NCBI GenBank assembly: GCA_026399835.1
Contig: JAPLQE010000015.1
Span: 18,953-82,952 of the forward strand
Reading direction: 5' to 3'
Source: Burkholderiales bacterium
Lineage (GTDB): Bacteria; Pseudomonadota; Gammaproteobacteria; Burkholderiales; Burkholderiaceae_E
Length of the DNA: 64,000 bases
In this document: in pieces, positions 35,399 through 43,707 of the stretch
Numbering within the stretch: position 1 is the stretch's first letter
How the letters are laid out: every line of letters starts with the position of its first letter
The notes under the pieces: model-generated
Database searches by the model: none
Told to the model about the DNA's origin: nothing
Seen by the model: only the letters and a program-made list of their open reading frames with translations
Position numbers and translations under genes: made by a program

Positions 35399-35412
35399 CT
35401 GATCCAGGTCAA
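35399..35412. promoter_or_regulatory. FNR/ANR-like box upstream of ppk2
   Basis: CTGATCCAGGTCAA differs from TTGAT-N4-ATCAA at one base in each half. It is centred about 61 bases before the ppk2 ATG. The position fits activation of ppk2 when oxygen is low. Confidence 0.4.
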
Positions 35413-35454
35413 GCGCGAGGTGCCCGCGCGGATCGGCCGGACGGCCTGACTCCA

Positions 35455-35481
35455 GAGGATGCGCCCACATCCTCCGGATGA
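35455..35481. repeat. Overlapping inverted repeats in the ppk2/CsgG-like intergenic region
   Basis: GAGGATG (35455-35461) pairs with CATCCTC (35468-35474). The right arm can instead pair with GGATG at 35476-35480 across three bases. Two exclusive hairpins about 90 bases before the CsgG-like start could be a regulatory structure or protein site. Confidence 0.35.
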
Positions 35482-35561
35482 CTGAGGACGCGGAGGGCAC
35501 GGTGTTGTAACCTTTCCAGACGAGCGGCCCGCCTGGGTCGCAGTGTCCGAGGACCCAACCC

Positions 35562-36590
35562 GTGAACGCCCTTCCCCCGCCCTCGTTTCGTCCCGCAGAC
35601 GGCAGCCCGAAGCGCACGGTGTTGCCGAACCCTTCGTTCTGGCCCGCGCGCCTCGCCCTGGTCGGCGCATCGGTGGTCCTCGCGGCCTGCCAGGCCACCA
35701 CCCCCACCCTCGGCGGCGGTCAGGGCGGCACGGTCGCGACCGGCTCGGCGGGCGGCGCCAACGCCACCGGTTCGAACCCGCAGCTCGAGACCTGCACCGA
35801 GACGCTGGGCACGGTGGCGGTCGACGAGGACACGCGCGCGCCCTGGTACTTCGACCTGCAGAGCCGGCGGCTCGGGCCGACCACGCCGGTGCTGCGGATG
35901 ATGATCCAGCAGTCGAACTGCTTCGTGGTCGTCGAGCGCGGCGCGTCGATGAACAACGTGATGCGCGAGCGCTCGCTCGAGCGCACCGGCGAGACCCGGC
36001 CAGGCAGCAATTTCGGCCCGGGCCAGCTGGTCTCGGCCGACTACACCATCGCGCCCAGCGTGCAGTTCGCCGCCAAGGGAACGCAGGGCATGAGTCTCGG
36101 CGGGTTCGGCGCGGTCGGCAGCGCGATCGGTGCGGTCGCCGGCAGCGTCAGGGCCAACGAGGCGGCGACCACGCTGCTGATGGTCGACAACCGCTCGGGC
36201 GTGCAGCTCGCCGCCGCCCAGGGCTCGGCCAAGAACTGGGACGTCGGCGGCGTGGTCGGACTGTTCGCGGGCCTGGGCGCCGCCGGCGGCGGCTACAGCA
36301 ACACGCCCGAGGGCCGCATCGTGGTGGCCGCGCTGATGGACTCGTACAACCAGCTGGTGAAGGCGGCCCGCAACTACCGCGCGCAGCAGGTCCGCGGCGG
36401 CCTGGGCACCGGCGGCACGCTCGGGGTGCAGGGCGGGTCGACGCCCGCCTCGCAGCCGCTCCAGCCGGCACCCGCCACCACGGCGCCGGCGCCGGCCGCG
36501 GCACCCGCCGCGGCGCCCGCCGCAGCCCCGCGGCCGTCGACCACGACCCGCCCGCCCGCGCCGTCGACCACCCAGCCCAAGAAGCAGTGA
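35562..36590 (+). CDS. CsgG/HfaB-family outer-membrane-associated lipoprotein
   Basis: A 342-residue lipoprotein. The hydrophobic signal LALVGASVVLAAC ends in a lipobox (Cys43 from GTG 35562). The CsgG-type core follows: VLRMMIQQSNCFVVVERGASMNNVMRERSL, LVSADYTIAPSVQFAAKG, then a Gly-rich segment (SLGGFGAVGSAIGAVAG), a strand-rich region, and RIVVAALMDSYNQLVKAARNYR. The tail is Pro/Ala/Thr-rich low complexity. GTG 35562 has GAGGA at a good distance, but GTG 35619 would give a more compact signal peptide. The family makes secretion pores or surface anchors. Curli genes are absent, so the role here is unknown. Confidence 0.85.
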   Translation: MNALPPPSFRPADGSPKRTVLPNPSFWPARLALVGASVVLAACQATTPTLGGGQGGTVATGSAGGANATGSNPQLETCTETLGTVAVDEDTRAPWYFDLQSRRLGPTTPVLRMMIQQSNCFVVVERGASMNNVMRERSLERTGETRPGSNFGPGQLVSADYTIAPSVQFAAKGTQGMSLGGFGAVGSAIGAVAGSVRANEAATTLLMVDNRSGVQLAAAQGSAKNWDVGGVVGLFAGLGAAGGGYSNTPEGRIVVAALMDSYNQLVKAARNYRAQQVRGGLGTGGTLGVQGGSTPASQPLQPAPATTAPAPAAAPAAAPAAAPRPSTTTRPPAPSTTQPKKQ

Positions 36591-36598
36591 CGCCGCGG

Positions 36599-36620
36599 CG
36601 GCGGCGGCCTGCCGCCGCCG
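36599..36620. terminator. 10-bp GC hairpin between convergent CsgG-like and ppk1 genes
   Basis: CGGCGGCGGC and GCCGCCGCCG are separated by CT, a perfect stem 9 bases past the CsgG-like stop and 29 bases past the ppk1 stop. No T-run. Confidence 0.5.
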
Positions 36621-36648
36621 TCCGGACCGTCCTGCGGATGGGGTGGCC

Positions 36649-38715
36649 TCAGCCGCCCGCGAGCTTCGCGATCAGCGCCTGCTGAGAGACGATCGTGCGC
36701 GGGCCGCGCGGTCGCCGGCGGGTGTAGGTGCCCTCGGCGTCCATCGTCCAGGCCGACGCGTTGTCGCGCAGATGGACCGCGATGCCCTCCGACAGCACCC
36801 GCGCCTTGAGCCGGCGGTCGCGGACCGGGAAGGCCACCTCGACGCGGCGGTACAGGTTGCGGCCCATCCAGTCGGCCGACGCGAGCCAGACCTCGTCGCG
36901 GCCGTCGGCATGGAAGTGGTAGATCCGGCTGTGCTCCAGGAAGCGGCCGATCACCGAGCGCACGCGGATCGTCTTCGACAGGCCGGGCACGCCCGGGCGC
37001 AGCGCGCACACGCCGCGCACGATCAGGTCGATCTTCACGCCGTCCTGGCTCGCCTGGTAGAGCGCCTCGATCACCGTCGGATCGAGCAGCGCGTTGACCT
37101 TGGCGGCGATGTAGGCGCGGCGCCCGGCGCGGGCAGCCTCGGCCTCGCGGCGGATGGCCATCAGCACGTGCGCGGCCAGCGTGAACGGCGCCTGCAGCAG
37201 GCAGCGCAGCTCGATGCCCCGGCCGGTGCCGGTCAGGCGGCGGAACACCTCGTGGACGTCGGCGCAGATCTCGGTGTCGGCGGTGAAGAGGCCGAAGTCC
37301 TCGTAGAGCCGCGCGGTGCTCGGATGGTAGTTGCCGGTGCCCAGGTGCGCGTAGCGCCTGAGCACTCCGTCCTCGCGGCGCAGCAGCATCGCGAGCTTGG
37401 CATGCGTCTTGTGGCCGACGACGCCGTAGACGACGTGTGCACCCGCCTCCTCGAGCCGCGAGGCCCAGTTGATGTTCGCCTCCTCGTCGAAGCGCGCCAT
37501 CAGTTCGACGACGACGGTGACCTCCTTGCCGGCGCGCGCGGCGGCGACCAGCGACTCCATCAGCGCGGAGTCGGCGCCGGTGCGATAGATCGTCTGCTTG
37601 ATCGCGACGACCTTCGGGTCGACCGCAGCGCTGCGCAGGAAGTCCATCACCGGGACGAAGGACTCGTACGGATGGTGCAGCAGCACGTCCTGCCGGCGGA
37701 TCGAGGCGAACAGGTCGCGCCGGGCGACCGCAGCGGGCACGCCGGGCTCGTAGGACGGGAACTTCAGCTCGGGCCGGTCGACCAGGTCGATCACCTGCTG
37801 CAGCCGCACCAGGTTCACCGGCCCGTCGACGCGGAAGCAGTCCTGCGCGCCGAGGTCGAACTCGGTCATCAGCCGCTGCAGCACCGCCTCGCCCATGCCG
37901 GCCGACACCTCGAGCCGCACCTCGTCGCCGTAGTGGCGCTGCGTGAGCTCGGTGTGCAGCGCCTCGCGCAGGTCGGTGATCTCTTCCTCGTCGACGAACA
38001 GCTCGCTGTTTCGGGTCACGCGGAACTGATTGACCGAGCGTACTTCCAGCCCCGGGAACAGGCGCCCGACGAAGCCGCCGACGATCGAGGTCAGCAGCAT
38101 CAGCCCGTGCGGCGCGCCCGAGACCGCCGACGGCACGCGGATCACGCGCGGCAGCGCACGCGGCGCCTGCACGATCGCGATGCCCGCACGGCGTCCGAAC
38201 GCATCGGTGCCATCGAGCTCGATGACGAAGTTCAGCGACTTGTTCAGGATCCGCGGGAACGGATGCGCCGGGTCGAGCGCGATCGGGGTGAGCAAGGGCT
38301 CGATCTCGTCGTCGAACACCTGCTCGGCCCAGGCGCGCTGCGCGTCGGTCCACATCGAGCTGAGCAGCATCACGATGCCCTCGGCGGCGAGCGCCGGCGT
38401 CAGCGTGCGGTTGAGCAGGACATACTGACGTGCGACGAGGCGGCCGGCCCGCTCGGCCACCGCGCGCAGCGTGTCGGCCACCGGCACGCCGTCGAGGTGC
38501 ACCATCGGATCGGCGCGCACCAGCTCCTTGAGCTCGGCCACCCGCACCTCGAAGAGCTCGTCGAGGTTGTTGCTGACGATGGTCAGGTAGCGCAGCCGCT
38601 CGAGCAGCGGGATCGAGGGGTCCTCGGCCAGGGCGAGGACCCGCTCGTTGAACGCGAGGATGCCGAGCTCGCGGTTCAGCAGGCGAAGCGCGGCCGGACG
38701 GTCTTGAAGGAGCAT
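36649..38715 (-). CDS. ppk1: Polyphosphate kinase 1
   Basis: A 688-residue enzyme that makes polyphosphate from ATP at the membrane. The N domain begins [44 protein letters not shown]-like (here [10 protein letters not shown]). The catalytic domains show His438 in [13 protein letters not shown], the expected phosphohistidine, and His595 in [11 protein letters not shown]. Further motifs are [26 protein letters not shown] and [15 protein letters not shown]. Length is normal for the family. ATG 38715 puts the conserved start 10 residues in; ATG 38769 is an alternative. Divergent from ppx, with which it forms a polyphosphate synthesis/breakdown pair. Confidence 0.97.
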   Translation of the reverse strand: [688 protein letters not shown]

Positions 38716-38846
38716 CGGTTCCAGTGTCGCCGTGGCGCATGACGGTTCGATGACACCGGACGGCGGCATCGTCTCCCGGCGGACCGCCCGCCGCCGCACC
38801 GGCCAGCACCGCACCGGCCGGGATCCGGATGGGATTCTGCTGCAAA

Positions 38847-40194
38847 ATGCGGACGATGCCCTCCTCCTCCCTGCTCGCCGCGGTCGACCTCGGCTCGAAC
38901 AGCTTTCGCCTGGTGATCGGCCGGATCGAGACCACGCCGGTCGGCGACCAGATCCGCCCGGTCGACCAGATCAAGGAGACCGTGCGCCTGGCCGCCGGGC
39001 TGGGGTCGGGGAACACCTTGTCGGCGGCCGCCCAGGACCGGGCGGTCGACGCCCTGCGGCGCTTCGGCGAGCGGCTGCGCACCTTCCCGCCCGAGCGGGT
39101 GCGCGCGGTCGCCACCAACACGTTCCGCGTCGCCAGCGATGCGCGCGCCTTCCTGGAGCGGGCCCAGCAGGCGCTCGGCTTCGACATCGAGGTGATCGCC
39201 GGCCGCGAGGAGGCGCGCCTCATCTACCTGGGGGCGGCGCACGCGCTGCCCGCCGACGGGCAGCGTCGGCTGGTGGTCGACATCGGCGGCGGCTCGACCG
39301 AATGCATCGTCGGCACCGACTACGACGCCGAGGAGCTCGAGTCGGTGCCGCTCGGCTGCGTCGGCCTGTCGCAGCGCTTCTTCCAGGGCGGCGTGGTGGA
39401 CCGCGGCAGCTTCGATGCGGCGCGCTGGGCGTGCCGCGACCTGCTCGCACCGCTCGCGCAGCGCTACCGGGCGACCGGCTGGCGGCGGGCGATCGGCACC
39501 TCCGGCACCGCCAAGGCGCTGTGGCAGATCGCGCAGTCCGATCTCGGCGAGCCTCGCCTGGACCGCTCGGTGCTGGCGACGCTCGAAGCGCAACTCCTCA
39601 AGGCCGGACACCCCGACCGCATGCGGCTGACGGCCCTCAAGCCCGACCGGCGCCCGGTGCTGCCCGGGGGCCTGGCGATGATGTCGGCGGCCTTCGAGGA
39701 ATTCGGCATCGAGTCGATGGACTACTGCGACGGCGCGCTGCGCGAGGGGGTGCTCTACGACCTGCTCGGGCGCTCCACCGGCACCGACATGCGCGAGGTG
39801 ACGGTGGCGCAGATGATCCGCCGGCACGGCCTCGACGAGCGGCACGGGCTGGCGGTGGCCGAGCTACATGCCCGGCTTCTCGATCGACGAGCAGGCGCGC
39901 CTGGCGGCGCTGGTGCTCGGCCAGACCGGGGGCCTCACCAAGATGCGCTCGCGGCTCGACGATCCGGACGGCTGGCTGCGCGTGCTGTGCCTGCGGCTCG
40001 CGGTCATCCTTCACCGCCGCCGGGACGGCGTGCTGCCGCCCTCGGTCCGCTTGCGCATCAAGAGCACCGGCGCGCGGCTCGAGCTCCCTGCCGACTGGGC
40101 GCGCGCCCACCCCCTGACCGACCAGACGCTGCGCCAGGAAGCGGCGGAGTGGACGAAGGCCGGGGCCTGGCCGCTGCTCTATCAGCCGGCCTGA
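38847..40194 (+). pseudogene. ppx: Exopolyphosphatase (Ppx/GppA) with an internal frame-breaking deletion
   Basis: The first about 340 codons are a normal Ppx: AAVDLGSNSFRLVIGRIE, the FPPERVRAVATNTFRVA segment, the catalytic-glutamate region GREEARLIYLGA and the nucleotide/phosphate motif VVDIGGGSTE. After VTVAQMIRRHGLDERHGLAVAEL (about 39864) the frame turns to nonsense. In the next frame the C-terminal domain begins abruptly, MPGFSIDEQARLAALVLGQTGG, and runs to the normal end at 40194. By comparison with the family, 60-70 codons of the HD-like domain start are missing. The start could also be ATG 38829 or 38856. Either a broken gene or an assembly error. Confidence 0.88.
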
Positions 40195-40215
40195 GGCGTC
40201 GGCGCGGCCGCCATA

Positions 40216-40268
40216 GGGATCGGTGCAGTCACCCGAGGGATCGGTGCAGTCGCCCGAGGGATCGCCGG
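40216..40268. repeat. 21-bp tandem repeat, two units plus a partial third
   Basis: Two units (40216-40236 and 40237-40257) differ at a single base, and the next 8 bases begin a third. Each unit starts GGGATCGGTGCAGTC. The repeat lies between the broken ppx and the glycosyltransferase, about 100 bases before its start. Confidence 0.75.
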
Positions 40269-40368
40269 AAGTGATGCCGCGCACCGGCGCTCATCCGGCG
40301 ATGGCGGCGGCCGTGCGCTGCCGACAATCGGCCGACGTTCCCCCATGCCGCCGAGAGCCGAGCGACCC

Positions 40369-41601
40369 ATGAGCGCACCCCTGCTGAGCCTGTGCATCCC
40401 CACGTTCTCGCGTGGCCGTTACCTGGCATCGCTGCTGGCCTCGCTGTGCACCGAGCTCGCCGACTTCCCGTACTCGTACGAGGTGTTCATCAGCGACAAC
40501 GCGTCGACCGACGACACCGCCGAGGTGGTCCGCAGCTTCGAGGGCCGGCTGCCGATCCGCTACCATCGCCACGCGACGAACGCCGGCCCCTTCGCCAACC
40601 GGCAGTTCGCGATGTCGAACTGCCTCGGGCGCTACGTGATGTACATCGCCGACGACGACGCGCTGCTCGGACGCCAGCTCGCCGACACGATCGCGCGAAT
40701 GGAAGCCGACCCGCAGATCGCGGTGGTCTATGCGCCCTGGGTGCTGTATGACCTGATCGACGAGCAGAGCCTGGGCACGTTCTACAGCGTGCCCCGCGAC
40801 CTGCTCTTCGAGCGCGGCCAGCACCTCGAGATGCTCGACCAACTGCTGCGCCACCGCATCTTCCCCGAGGTGCAGATCGTGCGCCGGGACGTATTCGAGC
40901 GGACGATGCCGCGGATCTATCCGCATGCGTTCTTCGCCTTCGTGCACGCCGCGGAGTTCCTGTCGGCCGGCCGCGTGCTGATCCAGCAGGAGCCGTACTA
41001 CGTCGCCATCACCCGCTACTTCGCCGACGAGGTCCGCACGCAGGCGGGCACCGAGGAGGTGGAGTACGCCTGGGACCGCTACCGCGGCGGTCTGGAGTAC
41101 CTGCTGGCGCGCACCGAGGGCGTTCGGCAGGACGAAATGGTCGGGCTGCACGCACGCATCAGCGCGATGATCGCCGACCGGATGGCGGTGGCGATCCGAA
41201 TCCGCCACGCGTACGGCCGCGACCCGGTGGAGACCTGGACGATCGCGATGCGGCTGCGCGGCTTGGGCTATGCGCACCTGTGCCCCGTACCCTTCGAGAC
41301 GCTGTCGGCCGCGGCCTCGATGCATTTCATGCTGCACGACACGGAGCTGCACCTGGGGCTCGCACGCATCGCCGCGGTGGGATCCTTCATCGGACCGGTC
41401 CGCGACTACATCGAGGCGAACGCGTCGCGCCCGGTCGTCTTCGTCGACACCCTCGAGGCGACCGCCCCGCTGTCAGACACGCTGCTGCTGCTGAGCGACC
41501 AGACCGAGCTGGACGACGAGCCGGAACAAGCGCAGTCGATGCGCGAGCGCAACGTGCGCGTGGTGCTCGTGCGCGACGTCCTCGATCGCTTCCGTCCCTG
41601 A
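40369..41601 (+). CDS. Family 2 glycosyltransferase
   Basis: A 410-residue GT-A-fold glycosyltransferase. It begins PLLSLCIPTFSRGRYLASLLASL, has the nucleotide-sugar segment VFISDNASTDDTAEVV, and the metal-binding DxD in MYIADDDALLG (about residues 97-99). The second half is an extra domain of about 170 residues without a family I recognise; its end (SRPVVFVDTLEATAPLSDTLLLLSDQ) is Rossmann-like. Start ATG 40369 is chosen over ATG 40345 because it aligns with the fold start. First gene of a + strand run of sugar-modifying genes, so it probably adds a sugar to a surface polysaccharide. Confidence 0.9.
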   Translation: MSAPLLSLCIPTFSRGRYLASLLASLCTELADFPYSYEVFISDNASTDDTAEVVRSFEGRLPIRYHRHATNAGPFANRQFAMSNCLGRYVMYIADDDALLGRQLADTIARMEADPQIAVVYAPWVLYDLIDEQSLGTFYSVPRDLLFERGQHLEMLDQLLRHRIFPEVQIVRRDVFERTMPRIYPHAFFAFVHAAEFLSAGRVLIQQEPYYVAITRYFADEVRTQAGTEEVEYAWDRYRGGLEYLLARTEGVRQDEMVGLHARISAMIADRMAVAIRIRHAYGRDPVETWTIAMRLRGLGYAHLCPVPFETLSAAASMHFMLHDTELHLGLARIAAVGSFIGPVRDYIEANASRPVVFVDTLEATAPLSDTLLLLSDQTELDDEPEQAQSMRERNVRVVLVRDVLDRFRP

Positions 41602-41632
41602 GCCCCCCGGCGCCGGCGCGGACGGTCGCACC

Positions 41633-42490
41633 ATGAAGCGGGCTACCGTGATCGGCGGGCGCGGCTTCGTCGGGCGCGGTCTGGTCGCCCACCTGCGAAC
41701 CACCGGCTGGCAGGTCGAGGTGCCCGCGCGCGACGCCGCATTCCCGCGCCGGGACACGTCGCTCGGTCACGTCTTCTACTGCGCCGGGATGACCGCGGAC
41801 TTCGCGCGGCGCCCGCGTGACACCGTCGAGGCGCATGCCGGACTGCTCGCGAGGGTGCTCGAGTCGGACGCCTTCGACGCACTGGTCTACCTGTCGTCGA
41901 CGCGGCTGTACGACGGCCTCGATGCGGCCGACCCGGTCGGCGAGGACACGCCGATCGCCCTCTCGCCAGGCCATCCGCGCCACCTGTACGACGTGACCAA
42001 GCTCGCCGGCGAGACGCTGTGCGCGACCATGGCACCGGGTCGCGCGCGTGTGGCGCGCCTGGCCTGCGTATACGACGAGACCGACCCCGACGACGGCTTC
42101 CTCGGGCAGCTGCTGGCGCGCGTGGCCGCCACGCCCGCCGGCGGCACGATCCCGCTCGACTCCTCGCCGCACCTGTCACGCGACTACGTGCACCGCGACG
42201 ACGTGGTCCGCGCGCTGGTCGCGATCGCCGAGCACGGGACACGGCTCGCCTACAACGTCGCCTCGGGCACGAGCCTGCGCAACGACGCCCTGGCCGCGCT
42301 GATCGGCCGCGAGGCGGGCCGCAGCCTGACGTTCGCCCACGATCGCGACGCCCCGCCGCCGCCGGTCGCATCGGTCGCACGGGCGCGCGACGAGTTCGAC
42401 TGGCATCCCGCCGGCGTCGCCGACCGGCTCGGACCCTGGCTGCGCGCCCTGCCCGCCCGCCCGCCCCGACACGCCGAAGGACCCCCATGA
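41633..42490 (+). CDS. NAD-dependent epimerase/dehydratase (extended SDR)
   Basis: A 285-residue extended short-chain dehydrogenase. The NAD-binding motif is VIGGRGFVGRGLVAHL. The catalytic Tyr and Lys are in LYDVTKLAGE, with the partner Ser in VYLSSTRLYD. The sequence HLSRDYVHRDDVVRALV is the typical nucleotide-sugar-epimerase segment. It begins 31 bases after the glycosyltransferase and its stop overlaps the next ATG (42487-42490). Likely substrate: a nucleotide-linked sugar of the polysaccharide locus; which one cannot be told. Confidence 0.9.
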   Translation: MKRATVIGGRGFVGRGLVAHLRTTGWQVEVPARDAAFPRRDTSLGHVFYCAGMTADFARRPRDTVEAHAGLLARVLESDAFDALVYLSSTRLYDGLDAADPVGEDTPIALSPGHPRHLYDVTKLAGETLCATMAPGRARVARLACVYDETDPDDGFLGQLLARVAATPAGGTIPLDSSPHLSRDYVHRDDVVRALVAIAEHGTRLAYNVASGTSLRNDALAALIGREAGRSLTFAHDRDAPPPPVASVARARDEFDWHPAGVADRLGPWLRALPARPPRHAEGPP

Positions 42491-42975
42491 TCGAGATCGA
42501 CCCGACCGCGAGGGTCTCGGCCCTCGCCGACATCGAGGACTCGGTGCGCGGCACGCGCATCGTGGTGGGCGCGGGCGCCGTCGTCGACAGCTTCGTGAAG
42601 GTCAAGCCCGCCGGCGGCAGCGGCGATCTGGTGATCGGCGCGCGCTCGGTCGTCAATTCCGGATGCGTGCTGTACACCGGCAACGGCATCCGCATCGGCG
42701 AGGACGTGGCCATCGCGGCGAACTGCACGCTCGCGCCGGTCAACCATGCCTGGCAGGACCGCTCGCGGCCGATCCGGCTGCAGGGCTTCGCGCCGGGCAA
42801 GGGCGGCATCGTGATCGAGGACGACGTGTGGATCGGCGCGAACTGCGTGCTGCTCGACGGCGCCACCATCCGCCGCGGCTGCGTGGTCGGCGCGGGCTCG
42901 GTGGTGCGCGGCGAGCTCGAGCCGTACGGCGTCTACGCAGGCCAGCCGCTGCGGCGCATCGCCGAGCGCACCTGA
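42487..42975 (+). CDS. Left-handed beta-helix (hexapeptide) acyltransferase
   Basis: A 162-residue hexapeptide-repeat protein. Isoleucine/valine-led hexads run from IEIDPTARVSALADIEDS through IGEDVAIAANCTLAPVNHAW to IEDDVWIGANCVLLDGATIRRGCVVGAGSVV. The NHAW stretch holds the catalytic His expected in WbbJ/maltose-acetyltransferase-type enzymes. The YGVYAGQPLRRIAERT end is typical. It probably transfers an acetyl group to a sugar of the surface glycan. Its ATG overlaps the SDR stop. Confidence 0.92.
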   Translation: MIEIDPTARVSALADIEDSVRGTRIVVGAGAVVDSFVKVKPAGGSGDLVIGARSVVNSGCVLYTGNGIRIGEDVAIAANCTLAPVNHAWQDRSRPIRLQGFAPGKGGIVIEDDVWIGANCVLLDGATIRRGCVVGAGSVVRGELEPYGVYAGQPLRRIAERT

Positions 42976-42986
42976 GGCGCGCATCC

Positions 42987-43640
42987 GTGAAGATCGTCAA
43001 CCTCGACCCGTCGCGCCTCGCGGACTACCTGCGGGCGCAGATCGTCGCCATCGCGCCGACCGGGCCCGACCCCGAGCTCGGCCTGATCGACACCCACCTG
43101 CCCGAGGCGCTGGCGCGGCTCGAGCGCTGCATCGCCTCGATCCGCATGTGGCGTGCGGGCGAGTTCGACGTGCTGCACTCGTCGCAGCACTGCACCTTCG
43201 TGTACTACCTGGCGAACACGATCTGGCGGCACGAGCGGGCGCGCTCGGTCTGCACGAAGCTCTTCCTGCTGAACAAGGCGCACCACGCGATCGACTGCTT
43301 CTACGAGATCGCGCTGCCGGAGGTGTTCTTCATCGGCCACTCGCCGGGCATCGTGCTGGCCAAGGCCACCTACGGCAACCGGCTCGCGATCTACCAGGGC
43401 GTGACGGTGGGCCGCAACGGCGATGCGGCGCCGGTGATCGAGGACGACGTGATCCTGTATCCGGGATCGGCCGCGATCGGTGCCTGCCGGATCGCGCGCG
43501 GCTCGGTGCTGTCGCAGGGCACGCGGCTGACGGATCGGGACACGGAGGCGGGGATGATCGCGTTTCCGGGGGCGGGGGGGGTGCCGGTGTTCAGGCGGCC
43601 GGGGCGGGATCTGTTGGGGGATTTCTTTCGGGACTGTTGA
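42987..43640 (+). CDS. Serine-acetyltransferase-like hexapeptide transferase
   Basis: A 217-residue protein. A helical N-terminal part (about residues 1-110, with LPEALARLERCIASIRMWRAGEFDVLHSSQHC) is followed by a beta-helix: FFIGHSPGIVLAKATYGNRLAIYQGVTVGRNG, IEDDVILYPGSAAIGACRIARGSVL. This layout is like CysE/NeuD-type O-acetyltransferases, but the gene sits in a polysaccharide locus and not with cysteine genes. Start GTG 42987 follows GAGG, 11 bases after the previous stop. The last 50 codons are locally richer in G (GGGGGCGGGGGGGGT). It faces the membrane acyltransferase tail to tail. Confidence 0.85.
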   Translation: MKIVNLDPSRLADYLRAQIVAIAPTGPDPELGLIDTHLPEALARLERCIASIRMWRAGEFDVLHSSQHCTFVYYLANTIWRHERARSVCTKLFLLNKAHHAIDCFYEIALPEVFFIGHSPGIVLAKATYGNRLAIYQGVTVGRNGDAAPVIEDDVILYPGSAAIGACRIARGSVLSQGTRLTDRDTEAGMIAFPGAGGVPVFRRPGRDLLGDFFRDC

Positions 43641-43707
43641 GCGCTCCGCACTTCACTGTGAGCGCAGATCTCTTCATGCGTGATGGAGATCGACGGCAGG
43701 CGCCGCA

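Noticed and set aside
40216..40268. CRISPR-like array
   Set aside because: Units are directly adjacent without spacers and there are fewer than three; no cas genes.
42987..43640. Calling the hexapeptide protein a cysE serine acetyltransferase
   Set aside because: The fold is similar, but it sits in a polysaccharide locus and lacks cysteine-pathway neighbours, so only a general acyltransferase call is supported.
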